Positions 55,610 to 64,000 of a stretch of DNA of 64,000 nucleotides are shown here, piece by piece (position 1 is the stretch's first letter; each line of letters begins with the position of its first letter). Both the position numbers and the translations under genes were made by a program. The notes beneath the pieces are model-generated. The model ran no database searches, had not been told where the DNA came from, and was given only the letters and a program-made list of their open reading frames with translations. Location: positions 1,178,001-1,242,000 of the forward strand of contig NZ_CP035925.1 in assembly GCF_013373365.1 (NCBI RefSeq), read 5' to 3'. This DNA is from Lentibacillus sp. CBA3610. GTDB taxonomy: Bacteria > Bacillota > Bacilli > Bacillales > Amphibacillaceae.

Positions 55610-56857
55610 CTATTTTGTGAAATCGTCCAGAAAGTCTTTTTGAAAGCTTGTTCGTGGCTGATCATGGTCATCATCATTCTGCAGCTGTTTAAATGTATTT
55701 TTACCATATTTTTGTGACAATTCATCAATCGTTTCGTACAATTTCTCTTTTTCGGCCTCTTTCTCATACGTAAACAAATCCAATTGTTTGGCAATGTTGT
55801 GTTTTTCATCAACATCCTGAACAGTGATGCCCAGCAAGCGGATGGGCTCCAGATCCCAGTGTTTTCGGAACAATTCATTGGCAACGTACAGTATGTCCGC
55901 TTTATGCTCAATGAAATAAGGCAGCTTTTTGCTTCGGGTAATCGTTTTGCGGTCGTGATACCGAATCATGATTTGTACACTCTGTCCTACTGCCTGTTTC
56001 CGCTTCATGCGCCGTTCAACATTTTCCGTAAGCAGATTCATCAGGTTGCGGATTTCTGCTTCATCGGTCGTATCCGCTGCCAGCGTTTGCGAGCTGCCGA
56101 TACTTTTGAACTCGTGCACCGCATCAGGATCAACCGGTCGCATGTCAATGCCATCCGCCCTGTTTTGCAGCCGTTCCCCATTAATACCGAAAATTTGTTT
56201 CAGCTGATAAGTGTCCCCTTTTGCCAGGTCACCAATCGTCTTAATATCGATGCCACGCAGTTTTTCCGCTGTTTTGTTTCCGACACCATACATGTCTTCA
56301 ATTGGAAGCGGCCAAAGTTTCTCACTGATATCCCGCTTACGCAAAATGGTAATCCCCATTGGTTTTTTCATGTCTGAAGCCATTTTCGCCAAAAACTTAT
56401 TGGGGGCAATCCCGATACTGGAAGGCAGGTCAAGTTCATCGCTGATTCTTTGCTGCAGGTTTTGTGCAATCTCAATCGGACTGCCGTGCTGTTCGGTGCC
56501 GGTTACATCCATATACCCTTCATCAATGGAAACAGGCTGGACATATGGCGTTATATCGGCAAGCATTTGGAACATTTCTTTAGACGCGGTCCGGTAACGG
56601 TCAAAATTGGGACGCAGAACGATTAACTCCGGACATAACTTCCTCGCTTGCCATAGCTGCATCGTTGTCTTGACACCTTTAGCCCTGGCTTCATAACTGC
56701 TTGTCACAACAATCCCTTTGCGTTCTTCCGGATTGCCGGCAATTGCGAGCGGTTTGCCTTTCAGTTTTGGATCATAGGCCATTTCAACGGAAGCATAGAA
56801 CGAATTCATATCCACATGAAAGATGACGCTGCCTTTTTTCGGGTACCATTGTGACAT
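55610..56857 (-). CDS. dinB: DNA polymerase IV (Y-family)
   Basis: Error-prone polymerase of 415 residues. Catalytic acidic sites HVDMNSFYASVE (about 14-25) and SIDEGYMD (about 103-110), HhH region GVGNKTAEKLRG near 180, and a C-terminal clamp motif QLDLFTYE near 363. Corresponds to B. subtilis YqjH (PolY1). No clear LexA box is seen in its short upstream region. Confidence 0.93.
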   Translation of the reverse strand: MSQWYPKKGSVIFHVDMNSFYASVEMAYDPKLKGKPLAIAGNPEERKGIVVTSSYEARAKGVKTTMQLWQARKLCPELIVLRPNFDRYRTASKEMFQMLADITPYVQPVSIDEGYMDVTGTEQHGSPIEIAQNLQQRISDELDLPSSIGIAPNKFLAKMASDMKKPMGITILRKRDISEKLWPLPIEDMYGVGNKTAEKLRGIDIKTIGDLAKGDTYQLKQIFGINGERLQNRADGIDMRPVDPDAVHEFKSIGSSQTLAADTTDEAEIRNLMNLLTENVERRMKRKQAVGQSVQIMIRYHDRKTITRSKKLPYFIEHKADILYVANELFRKHWDLEPIRLLGITVQDVDEKHNIAKQLDLFTYEKEAEKEKLYETIDELSQKYGKNTFKQLQNDDDHDQPRTSFQKDFLDDFTK

Positions 56858-56946
56858 CGTGAGCCATCCCTTTTTTTAAAATGTATTTACCTTCATTATA
56901 CCATATCAATTAAAGGTTTAAGTGACATACATTCTCTGACGTCAAG

Positions 56947-56977
56947 AAGCCGCACTCTTCCCATAAGAGTGCGGCTT
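56947..56977. terminator. Hairpin terminator downstream of BCCT gene
   Basis: Perfect arms AAGCCGCACTCTT / AAGAGTGCGGCTT with a short loop lie between the BCCT pseudogene and dinB. T-runs are modest on both strands; likely the BCCT terminator. Confidence 0.65.
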
Positions 56978-56993
56978 TGCCTTTTAACGGCTT

Positions 56994-58490
56994 CTATTCG
57001 TTTTTCGATTTATATTCCCTTTGGATTCCTTTCAATATCGCAGCAACCATGATCAGGAGTATAATCGTAAATGGCAATGCTGCCGTTAACGAAGCAGTCT
57101 GCAGGGCGTCTAAGCCGCCGGTAAATAATAATATAAGGGCGATTGCTGTAATCAGGATACCCCAAATTATTTTAGTGAAACAATGCCGGATCAAGGTTCC
57201 ATTGATGTCATACTGCCCAAAATTATAACTGCAGAGTCCAGCAGATGTTACCATGAATGTAAAAATCAGCAGGATCGATATAAATCGATAAAATGTTCTG
57301 TAAACGGTACAACTCCCAAGGCTTCAAACAAAGCAACCGTTACGTCTTCATTTACAGTTTCGGCAATTTGTGTTCCATTATTTAAATCACTATATATCGC
57401 CGTACCGCCAAATACGGCAATCCAGACACAGGCAATCGCCGGTGGTACGACCATTACACCCGAAACAAATTCACGAATGGTTCGGCCTCTGGATACACGT
57501 GCAACAAATGCGCCTACAAATGGTGACCAGGCAATGGCCCATGCCCAGTAGAATATGGTCCATTGGTAAACCCAATCACCGCCGGTATATGGTGACAGAC
57601 GCAAGCTGTACTGTACAAAGCTGAAATATAATCACCCATGCCAAAGTACAAAGGTATTAAATAAACACGGTTGGCCTAAGAAAATACAATGATCATTATA
57701 AAAAGTGCCAGCCCAAATTGAGATTACTCAGCCACTTAATACCTTTGTCCAGACCTGTAACACTGGACGTCAGATATGCGACCAGCATGACCAGTGCTAT
57801 AATGACTTGTACGCCAATATTATTGGGCACATCAAATACAGATGACAGCCCTCCGTTCAGTTGAATAAACGAGAGGCCCACGGTTGTTGCAACACCCATG
57901 ACGGTTGCTATGACAGCCAAAATATTTACGGTATTGGCAACGCCCTTGTTTTTACCTGCGACTGGTTCAATTGCAGCAGAAACCAATCCACTTCTTTTCT
58001 TTCTGAACTGAAGGAAGGCAATCCCCAACCCTGCGATTGCAAAAACGGCCCACTGGCTGATCCCCCAGTGGAAAAAGGAATAGCCCATTGCTACCCTTGC
58101 TGCTTCCTCTGTCTGGGATTCCAGACCGGGGAATGGTGTCACAAAATAGTGACTCATCGGCTCTGCAACACTCCAAAACACAAGAGACACCCCAAAACCG
58201 GCGGAAAACAGCATCCCAATCCATGTAAAAAAAGGATACTCCGGCCGTGAATCAGAAGGCCCCAATCGCGTTTTGCCGTGTTTACTAATAGAAATACTGA
58301 CAAGAAACACGATGATAATAAATACTGCAACTAGATAAAGCCACCCGAAATTAACCGTTGTAAAATCGAAAAGTGACTGGGCGACTGTACCAAATTGTTC
58401 TGGCATGAACGCCCCAATGATAACTAATAACCCAACGATAATCACCGAAATAAAAAATACCGGATTCATATATGTCTCTTTTTTCTTCAT
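56994..58490 (-). pseudogene. BCCT-family betaine/carnitine/choline transporter, frameshifted
   Basis: Three fragments (58490-57696, 57604-57266 and 57254-56994) give a protein resembling OpuD-type osmoprotectant importers. N-terminal helices, a loop with the WIGMLFSAGFGVSLVFW motif and the core GISQWAVFAIAGLG are in the first part. Residues between about 57700 and 57600 are missing or out of frame. Function would be sodium-driven uptake of compatible solute for osmotic adaptation; as read it is broken. Confidence 0.8.
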
Positions 58491-58680
58491 AAAAGCTCCT
58501 TTTCCATTCTGAATTTTGAACTCGTTTTTCTATTATGTAGTATGAACACTTAAAATTATATTACCCAGACCCAAACATCTTAAACTTAATGGATAAACAG
58601 CCGCTAAAAAATTTCCAACCCTTCTCTTAATCCAGAAGTTCGCCTGTTTCCGGAACATATTCCATATACATTTTTCAAAA

Positions 58681-59478
58681 TCACAACTCAAATTCCCATT
58701 CATCTTTGAGAATCAGATACAAAACAAGCAATGTATTTTCCGTTTTCTGGTAATTCATTTCCTCAGGCTCGAGATCAATTTTTGGAAGAAGTGCTGTCGC
58801 CAGCTTTTTCGTTAATTGTATTCGATCGACTTCCTGTAATTGTAATAGTCGTTCACTATAGCCTTTAAGCAATTTCCATTCTTTCATGCCGAACAATCGA
58901 AGTGCCCCATCATGAAGTGCCAAACTTTCTTTTGTGAGTCCCCTTGACTCGATTTCCTTTTCAATTGAACGTGATTTTTTCGTTTTCTTTCCTTTCCGTT
59001 CATGCACGACAATCGTACCGGCAACAATATCGCCAAGCCGTTTATGTTTTGAATGGAAAAACACCCAGATTATCCCTATGAAATAACCTGTCGGGAGCAT
59101 GTCAATAATGCGCAGCAAATTGCGAATCAAACTGGAAAGCAGCGTCAGACTGTGGCCGTTGTCCTGCATAACTCTGATGCCCAATATATTTTTGCCGATT
59201 GTTTTACCGCCAAAAAAATATTCACATACAAAAAAGTAACCCCAATAAACGATAAATATAAGAATGATTGCAATGGCCAGTGGCAATGTGGAATTGCCCA
59301 GAAATGCTGTGAGATCTGACTGAATAACAAAAACCAATACTAAAATAGTTACAATGTTAAAGATTGTGAGCAAAAGCTGATCGATAATCATGGCTCCCGC
59401 TCTGCTGCCAAGACCAGCCAGTTTAAAATCCAAAGAAACATATTCCGGTGTTTTAACAGCGACTTTCTCCTGATTCAT
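58681..59478 (-). CDS. RDD-family membrane protein
   Basis: About 265 residues from the ATG at 59478, which follows AAGGGGAA. The RDD domain (about 15-160) begins GLGSRAGAMIIDQLLL, with Arg and Asp residues in the first membrane helix, then FFGGKTIGKNILGIRV and KHKRLGDIVAGTIVV. The C-terminal 100 residues are cytoplasmic. Divergent from the SpoIIM-like gene; part of a recurring membrane-module neighbourhood. Function unknown, although some RDD proteins are Na+/H+ transporters. Confidence 0.85.
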   Translation of the reverse strand: MNQEKVAVKTPEYVSLDFKLAGLGSRAGAMIIDQLLLTIFNIVTILVLVFVIQSDLTAFLGNSTLPLAIAIILIFIVYWGYFFVCEYFFGGKTIGKNILGIRVMQDNGHSLTLLSSLIRNLLRIIDMLPTGYFIGIIWVFFHSKHKRLGDIVAGTIVVHERKGKKTKKSRSIEKEIESRGLTKESLALHDGALRLFGMKEWKLLKGYSERLLQLQEVDRIQLTKKLATALLPKIDLEPEEMNYQKTENTLLVLYLILKDEWEFEL

Positions 59479-59575
59479 CAATAAATTCCCCTTTTTATCG
59501 TCTATAGGTTTCAATTACCGTTAAGACAAATTATAATAGATTCGTAACCTTATAGTCGAGAAGGAAGGTGCAGCC

Positions 59576-60556
59576 GTGAACATCAGACAATTTATCAAGC
59601 GCAATCGGGACGACTGGAAACAGCTTGAGGACTATATAACGAAAATGCGTAAAAATAAAAGACATTTGTCAGGTCGTGATATCAATCAGTTCTCCCGGCT
59701 TTACCAAAAAGCAGCACAACATCTGTCATACAGCCAGACTTATTACCCGAATGAAGATGTAACACCGTACTTGAACGAACTTGTTGCAAGAGCCCATAAT
59801 CTGTTATACAAAGACCAGGTTTCCAGTTTCCGGCAGGTTCGCACATTTTTCGGTACAACCTTCATTGGGCTGCTGCTGGAACAATGGAAAGCGGTAATAG
59901 TGGCCATGCTCCTGTTTGCAGCCGGGCTTCTAGCGGCATTTCTTTCGGTATTGGATGATCCGCTTAACCTTTATTCGCTGCTGCCGGAGCAAGTTGCACA
60001 ATCTGTTAATCCCGAACAACTGGATACAAATAATGGTTCGATTGATGCATCACTGATGTCCGCCTCAATCATGGCGAACAATATTCGAGTAGCCTTCTTA
60101 GCCTTTGCAGGCGGCATCACGTTCGGAATACTGACTGTTTACATAATGGTATTGAATGGTGTGATGGTTGGAGCACTTGCCGGTTTGTTCTGGCATTACG
60201 GCTATTCCTACGAATTCTGGGCTTATATTGTTCCACACGGCGTCATTGAATTGGTCGCCATTTTCATTGCAGGCGGAGCCGGTTTATTAATGGGATACAA
60301 ACTGTTTGCCCCCGGTGCCTTTTCGCGCGGGTTCCAGTTAAAACGTCAGGCAAAACGCTCTGTTCAGCTTTTACTGGGAACCATTCCATTATTCGTTATC
60401 GCAGGTATTATTGAAGGGTTTATCACTCCTGCCAGCCTTTCCCTGGAAGCAAAGTATGCTGTTGCATTTCTGACCATGATTGGTCTTATTCTTTACATTG
60501 TCAGCGGAAAATGGCTGCTGCAGAAAAACAGTACTAAAGCAACCCTTCATTCATAA
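59576..60556 (+). CDS. SpoIIM-family (DUF95) membrane protein
   Basis: 326 residues from a GTG start with GAAGGAAGG upstream. The soluble N-terminal part (about 1-95) resembles the N-terminus of DUF95 proteins (RNRDDWKQLEDYI). About five membrane segments follow, with FLAFAGGITFGILTV and VPHGVIELVAIFIAGGAG, the SpoIIM/DUF95 core. Longer than the SpoIIM at 39582. Convergent overlap with DUF58 by 23 bases. Gene neighbourhood suggests a role with the MoxR/DUF58 genes rather than in engulfment. Confidence 0.85.
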   Translation: MNIRQFIKRNRDDWKQLEDYITKMRKNKRHLSGRDINQFSRLYQKAAQHLSYSQTYYPNEDVTPYLNELVARAHNLLYKDQVSSFRQVRTFFGTTFIGLLLEQWKAVIVAMLLFAAGLLAAFLSVLDDPLNLYSLLPEQVAQSVNPEQLDTNNGSIDASLMSASIMANNIRVAFLAFAGGITFGILTVYIMVLNGVMVGALAGLFWHYGYSYEFWAYIVPHGVIELVAIFIAGGAGLLMGYKLFAPGAFSRGFQLKRQAKRSVQLLLGTIPLFVIAGIIEGFITPASLSLEAKYAVAFLTMIGLILYIVSGKWLLQKNSTKATLHS

Positions 60557-61892
60557 TCCGGATATATTGTGAGACGGCGGCTGTGGCCAGGTGCTCTTCG
60601 TTTGCTTCTATCATGGAGAGCCCCTGTTTTTCCCAATTTGCTTTCTCACGTTTTTTGAAATGCAGTTGCTGCTGAGCGATGCTTTTGACCATAGCTGTTT
60701 TCGTATTATCCAGCGCTTGTTTTGTACGTGCCAACAGTTCTTCATCTTCTATCCCAATCATCATAAATAAATGCCGCTGCCGCAGTCGCCTTAGATGATG
60801 CAATGCACTTTCTTCATGCAAAAATGAGTGGACATCGCTGAACAACAGGATCAGGCTTCTTTTCTTTAAAACGGTTGATAAATAATTGATCGCAGCTGAA
60901 TAATTGGCTTCAGTCGCCTCCACTTTCACATTGTAGATAGCTTGTAAAATTTGCTGTAAGTGATTCATTCCTTTTGCAGGCGGCACAAAGCGCTGGATTT
61001 CCTTTGAAAATGCAAGCACTGCCACATAATCACCATTTTTGAGCGCCGCTGCGGCTGTTGTCAATGCTGCTTCCAATGCCTTTTCGAGTCGATTTCCCTT
61101 TTTAAGCTCTGCTCCCATCATCCTGCTGCAATCAATTAAAATTGTGACATATTTCCCGTGTTCCGGTTCGTATTCATTCGTCATGATTTCCTGCAATTTT
61201 GCCGTTTGCCGCCAGTTGATCTTTCGCGGATCATCACCGACAACATAGTTGCGGATTTGCGCGAATTCCCCTGTTTCAGCACGCTGCTTGCGGATTTTAC
61301 TGCCTTCATACAATAAAAACTGCTGGGGACTATTCAAGTACTGTTTTGTTTCCGTTAAATCAGGAATAACTTTCACATGATGTTCCATCTGTACTGTCAA
61401 TTGCTTTGTCCAAAGACCAAAGTTGCTTTTGTAACGGATGAACAGTTTATCCACCTCATACTGCCCTCTCACCGGAGCTTGAACCTGATAGGATAATACA
61501 GAATTCCCCCGGGCTTTAACGGTTCCAGTTAATGGGAAAGGTGCCCGAAAAGACTGTGGCAATCCATCAATCAGCCTTAGGTCACAAGATTTGTCAGAAG
61601 CATTAACAACTTCAATCTGAATGGAATACGTCATATCGCGTTCCAATTCATCAGGAAGTTCCCGTTTAAATGACAATTCTTTTCTCTTCGGTGATAGCCA
61701 TAAATCCAGCAGACTGATCAGAAAAAGAAGTCCGTTCATAACAGGTAACCAAGTCCATGACACGGATGAGAGGGCAGCGAGGACAACAGCGCCAAAAGAA
61801 AAAATGAGAAACAAAACGAGCAGCCGTTTCCCCGGCAGAATGCCCCTATCGCGGAACAGCAATCGCTCCCACAAGTTCTTCAATGATTTCAT
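60534..61892 (-). CDS. DUF58 domain protein
   Basis: About 452 residues: two N-terminal membrane helices (about 22-60), then an extracytoplasmic or cytoplasmic beta domain, and the DUF58 motif DDPRKINWRQTAKL (about 233-246). A von Willebrand A-like domain follows with LIDCSRMM as an imperfect metal-ion site. It overlaps the moxR gene by up to about 50 bases (the exact start is unclear: ATG at 61901 or 61892, or an internal TTG). Usual partner of MoxR ATPases. Confidence 0.85.
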   Translation of the reverse strand: MKSLKNLWERLLFRDRGILPGKRLLVLFLIFSFGAVVLAALSSVSWTWLPVMNGLLFLISLLDLWLSPKRKELSFKRELPDELERDMTYSIQIEVVNASDKSCDLRLIDGLPQSFRAPFPLTGTVKARGNSVLSYQVQAPVRGQYEVDKLFIRYKSNFGLWTKQLTVQMEHHVKVIPDLTETKQYLNSPQQFLLYEGSKIRKQRAETGEFAQIRNYVVGDDPRKINWRQTAKLQEIMTNEYEPEHGKYVTILIDCSRMMGAELKKGNRLEKALEAALTTAAAALKNGDYVAVLAFSKEIQRFVPPAKGMNHLQQILQAIYNVKVEATEANYSAAINYLSTVLKKRSLILLFSDVHSFLHEESALHHLRRLRQRHLFMMIGIEDEELLARTKQALDNTKTAMVKSIAQQQLHFKKREKANWEKQGLSMIEANEEHLATAAVSQYIRIMNEGLL

Positions 61893-62775
61893 CGAGGCCA
61901 ACTCCCTCCAATTCCATATGAGGTGCTAATTGCAAGCGATGCCGCAACGCCGGTTTGGCAACCATTTTCACATCATCAGGCGTAACATAATCCCGATTTG
62001 TTAAATAGGCCCAGCTTCTGGCAGCTTTGGCAATCGAGATAGCTGCCCGCGTACTTGCCCCGAACCGCACAGCCTCTATATCTCTTGTCCGGCGCACGAT
62101 TTGCATAATGTAATTGAAGATATCATCATTGATTGTAATGGATGCCACCTCCCGGCGTATCGATAAAAACGTGTCAATAGTCATGACTGCATCTGTATTT
62201 ATTTCAGCATGTGGGTTTTCCAGCACGTGTTTTAATACATTGGTTTCTTCTTCAAAAGAAGGAAAGTCAATGTTTAACTTCAATAAAAAGCGGTCCTGCT
62301 GAGCTTCGGGTAATGGATAGGTTCCTTCAAATTCAATCGGGTTTTGTGTAGCCACGACAAAAAAGACTTCCGGGAGTGTATAAGTCTCCCCTTGGATTGT
62401 TACTTGTTTTTCTTCCATCGCTTCCAATAAAGCGGCCTGCGTTTTGGCCGGTGTCCGGTTAATTTCATCTGCCAGCAATATATTTGAGAATATCGGACCT
62501 TTTATCGTTTGGAAATTGCTTTCCTGCATATTATAAATCGTACTTCCGGTAATATCACTTGGAAGCAAATCCGGTGTAAACTGGATCCGATTAAATGTCC
62601 CATTCAATAATTCCGCCAATGTGCGCACCGTTTGCGTTTTTCCGGTACCAGGCACACCTTCAATCAATACATGACCATCTGCTAACAGAGCGGATAACAA
62701 GAGTTTCAGATTCATAGACTGACCAAGAATCCGCTCCTCGTATTTTTCCAATAGTGATGCCAACTCGTTTCTCAT
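61846..62775 (-). CDS. MoxR-type AAA+ ATPase
   Basis: 309 residues from the ATG at 62775 (GGAGG upstream). Walker A GVPGTGKT (about 40-47), Walker B ILLADEINR (about 95-103), sensor 1 VVATQNP and arginine finger region PEAQQDRF. The C-terminal lid domain contains GASTRAAISIAKAARSWA. MoxR ATPases act as chaperones for maturation of partner proteins, here probably DUF58. Confidence 0.93.
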   Translation of the reverse strand: MRNELASLLEKYEERILGQSMNLKLLLSALLADGHVLIEGVPGTGKTQTVRTLAELLNGTFNRIQFTPDLLPSDITGSTIYNMQESNFQTIKGPIFSNILLADEINRTPAKTQAALLEAMEEKQVTIQGETYTLPEVFFVVATQNPIEFEGTYPLPEAQQDRFLLKLNIDFPSFEEETNVLKHVLENPHAEINTDAVMTIDTFLSIRREVASITINDDIFNYIMQIVRRTRDIEAVRFGASTRAAISIAKAARSWAYLTNRDYVTPDDVKMVAKPALRHRLQLAPHMELEGVGLDEIIEELVGAIAVPR

Positions 62776-63899
62776 CCTTCCTCCACCTCTTTCCGTAATT
62801 GATCGATCTTTTTCGACCATGACACGTATGTTTTTTTGCTTAAACGTTTCTGGTTTAATACATGTGTCAATCCATTAATGAATGTTTCTATTTCCCAATC
62901 TGAGCTCACTTTTCGTTCCAGGTCTTCTTTAACATCCGACCAATCTTTATGGTACCGGATTCCCCAGCGTTCCTGCATAAGCAGCTTCACATAATCTGCC
63001 TGAATGCTTAAGGAATCAGCGTATCGCCTGCTCCCTTGATACCATGCCGCCAATGCTTGAATACGCTCATCACTGAACCGGACTGTTTCTTCTCTTGGTT
63101 CGTGTATAGGTCCAAAACGTTTCCCCTGATACCAGAGCCAAATGACAGCAAATAAAATAGTCTGGAGGCCCAATGCGAGCAGCCAGTTCGGATAAAGTGC
63201 TGCGATGCCCGGTGCATTTCCGGATCCATGCACATACTCGTCGAAATAAACCGTATCCCATCCCGTGTTTGCCGGTTCTATGAGAGAAAGGATTAACTCC
63301 AAATGGTCTTGCTCCAAAATATTTCCGTTCGTTATCCACTCCGGTGCGACAGTTGTTATTAATCGCCCATTTTCAAACCTTCTTTCCACTGCGATTGCGC
63401 CGGCATTGTCGTGCAATAATACGTTATCATGGTTATTGGAATCGATTCGAACCATCGAATTGAGCTCTGCCTGATACGTATCCCCATTCGATGTGGTGAC
63501 AGACCCGGTAACGCCCTGTACCGGTGTGGTTTCAATATTAAACATCCCGTCCGGATTTGTTTTCATCAGCAAAATGGTATTGCCGGACCCCAAAAAAGAC
63601 ATATATGCTTCCATCTGTTCAGTGTCAGGGGTGAAAGACGGTCCCGCCATAATCAACAGCTGATTATCGTTCTGATCAGATAACAGTTCAGGCGCGTGTG
63701 TCCATCTCTCCACAGATCCCTGTTCGTTATCTAAATATGTATAAAAAGCTTTCACACCTGTAGGCGATGGTGACTCTGAAACAAAGTCAGGATACTCTTC
63801 AGGTGTATCCGGTGCGAGTATATAACTGATTCCTATAAATAGCAGAAGAACAACAACCAGCCACACCAGTGCTCTTCTGCCTGTTAGTGATGTTTGCAA
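62772..63899 (-). CDS. DUF4350 domain membrane protein
   Basis: 375 residues from a TTG start with GGGGGG upstream. A short N-terminal hydrophobic helix (about 10-27), an extracytoplasmic DUF4350-like part (about 30-225), a second membrane helix (about 232-254), and a cytoplasmic C-terminus. Overlaps moxR by 4 bases (ATGA-type). Function unknown; always found with MoxR/DUF58/DUF4129 genes in my experience of Bacillales. Confidence 0.78.
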   Translation of the reverse strand: MQTSLTGRRALVWLVVVLLLFIGISYILAPDTPEEYPDFVSESPSPTGVKAFYTYLDNEQGSVERWTHAPELLSDQNDNQLLIMAGPSFTPDTEQMEAYMSFLGSGNTILLMKTNPDGMFNIETTPVQGVTGSVTTSNGDTYQAELNSMVRIDSNNHDNVLLHDNAGAIAVERRFENGRLITTVAPEWITNGNILEQDHLELILSLIEPANTGWDTVYFDEYVHGSGNAPGIAALYPNWLLALGLQTILFAVIWLWYQGKRFGPIHEPREETVRFSDERIQALAAWYQGSRRYADSLSIQADYVKLLMQERWGIRYHKDWSDVKEDLERKVSSDWEIETFINGLTHVLNQKRLSKKTYVSWSKKIDQLRKEVEEG

Positions 63900-63914
63900 G
63901 CCTGTTGTCCCCCC

Positions 63915-64000
63915 TTAACCTTCCCCGGAGATTTCCGGCGGTTCATCCTCCAGCAGCCGCATCGCCTCATGCCGATAACGATCATAGTCGTCTTTCACCA
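63915..64000 (-). CDS. C-terminus of a probable DUF4129 protein (cut by window edge)
   Basis: An open frame from the right window edge to a TAA at 63915-63917 encodes an acidic tail ending LEDEPPEISGEG. Its position immediately upstream of DUF4350 and the MoxR/DUF58 genes suggests a DUF4129 (or transglutaminase-associated) membrane protein, though too little is visible to identify it. Confidence 0.45.
   Translation of the reverse strand, partial: VKDDYDRYRHEAMRLLEDEPPEISGEG

Overview
The window is a stretch of chromosome from a spore-forming Bacillaceae bacterium, most likely of the moderately halophilic Lentibacillus / Virgibacillus / Oceanobacillus group. The evidence is gene order that follows the Bacillus subtilis ypeB-to-yqj region almost gene for gene (sleB, prsW, ypdA, gudB, mecB, ypbDB, recQ, fer, sigX-rsiX, resABCDE, rluB, spmAB, dacB, scpAB, ribT, ppiB, lysA, spoVA, spoIIA, dacF, pdp/punA/drm, xerD, fur, spoIIM, nudF), the many sporulation genes, and a betaine-type (BCCT) transporter gene. 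There are no rRNA or tRNA genes and no CRISPR array. Most genes lie on the minus strand.

Layout. 1-9.8 kb: spore cortex lysis (sleB, partial), membrane proteases (prsW, ypbD), nitrogen metabolism (ansA, gudB), bacillithiol redox (bdr/ypdA), the MecA-type adaptor, RecQ helicase, ferredoxin. 9.9-13.2 kb: the ECF sigma factor SigX and its anti-sigma factor with a recognisable autoregulatory promoter, then a cobalamin-riboswitch-controlled pair (DUF4430 lipoprotein plus ECF S component). 13.3-19.3 kb: the ResABCDE cytochrome c maturation and redox-signalling operon. 19.3-24.2 kb: rluB, spmB, spmA, dacB, scpB, scpA. 24.3-32.8 kb: small membrane proteins, ribT, an M50-like peptidase, ppiB, lysA, a contracted spoVA operon (only AA, AB and AF) and the spoIIA operon, in which spoIIAB and sigF are scrambled by many small indels. 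32.8-42 kb: dacF, the nucleoside-phosphate salvage genes pdp-punA-drm, xerD, yqzK, fur, spoIIM, an EndoQ-like nuclease and nudF. 42.2-50.1 kb: plus-strand yqkF and a LexA-controlled Y-family polymerase, then yqjP-, yqjN- and yqjM-like genes, a glycerophosphodiesterase and a broken rnz. 50.1-55.5 kb: an aldehyde dehydrogenase followed by a decayed accessory patch (frameshifted IS4-type element, truncated gene, deleted MFS transporter, second transposase remnant). 55.6-64 kb: DNA polymerase IV, a broken BCCT transporter, and a co-located membrane module (RDD, SpoIIM-like, DUF58, MoxR, DUF4350, C-terminus of a probable DUF4129 protein).

How the genes work together. Three themes dominate: endospore formation and germination (sleB, spmAB, dacB, dacF, spoIIA/sigF, spoVA, spoIIM), envelope and redox homeostasis (sigX/rsiX, resABCDE, prsW, fur with PerR-like boxes), and DNA maintenance (recQ, scpAB, xerD, two Y-family polymerases, EndoQ-like). 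The main anomalies are clusters of frameshifts, including in sigF and in rnz (an essential gene in B. subtilis), which may be consensus errors rather than real decay; the missing spoVAC-AD-AE block; two copies of a large structured intergenic repeat; tandem hairpin units behind sigF; and the MoxR/DUF58/SpoIIM-like module, which is the best candidate here for an uncharacterised system.
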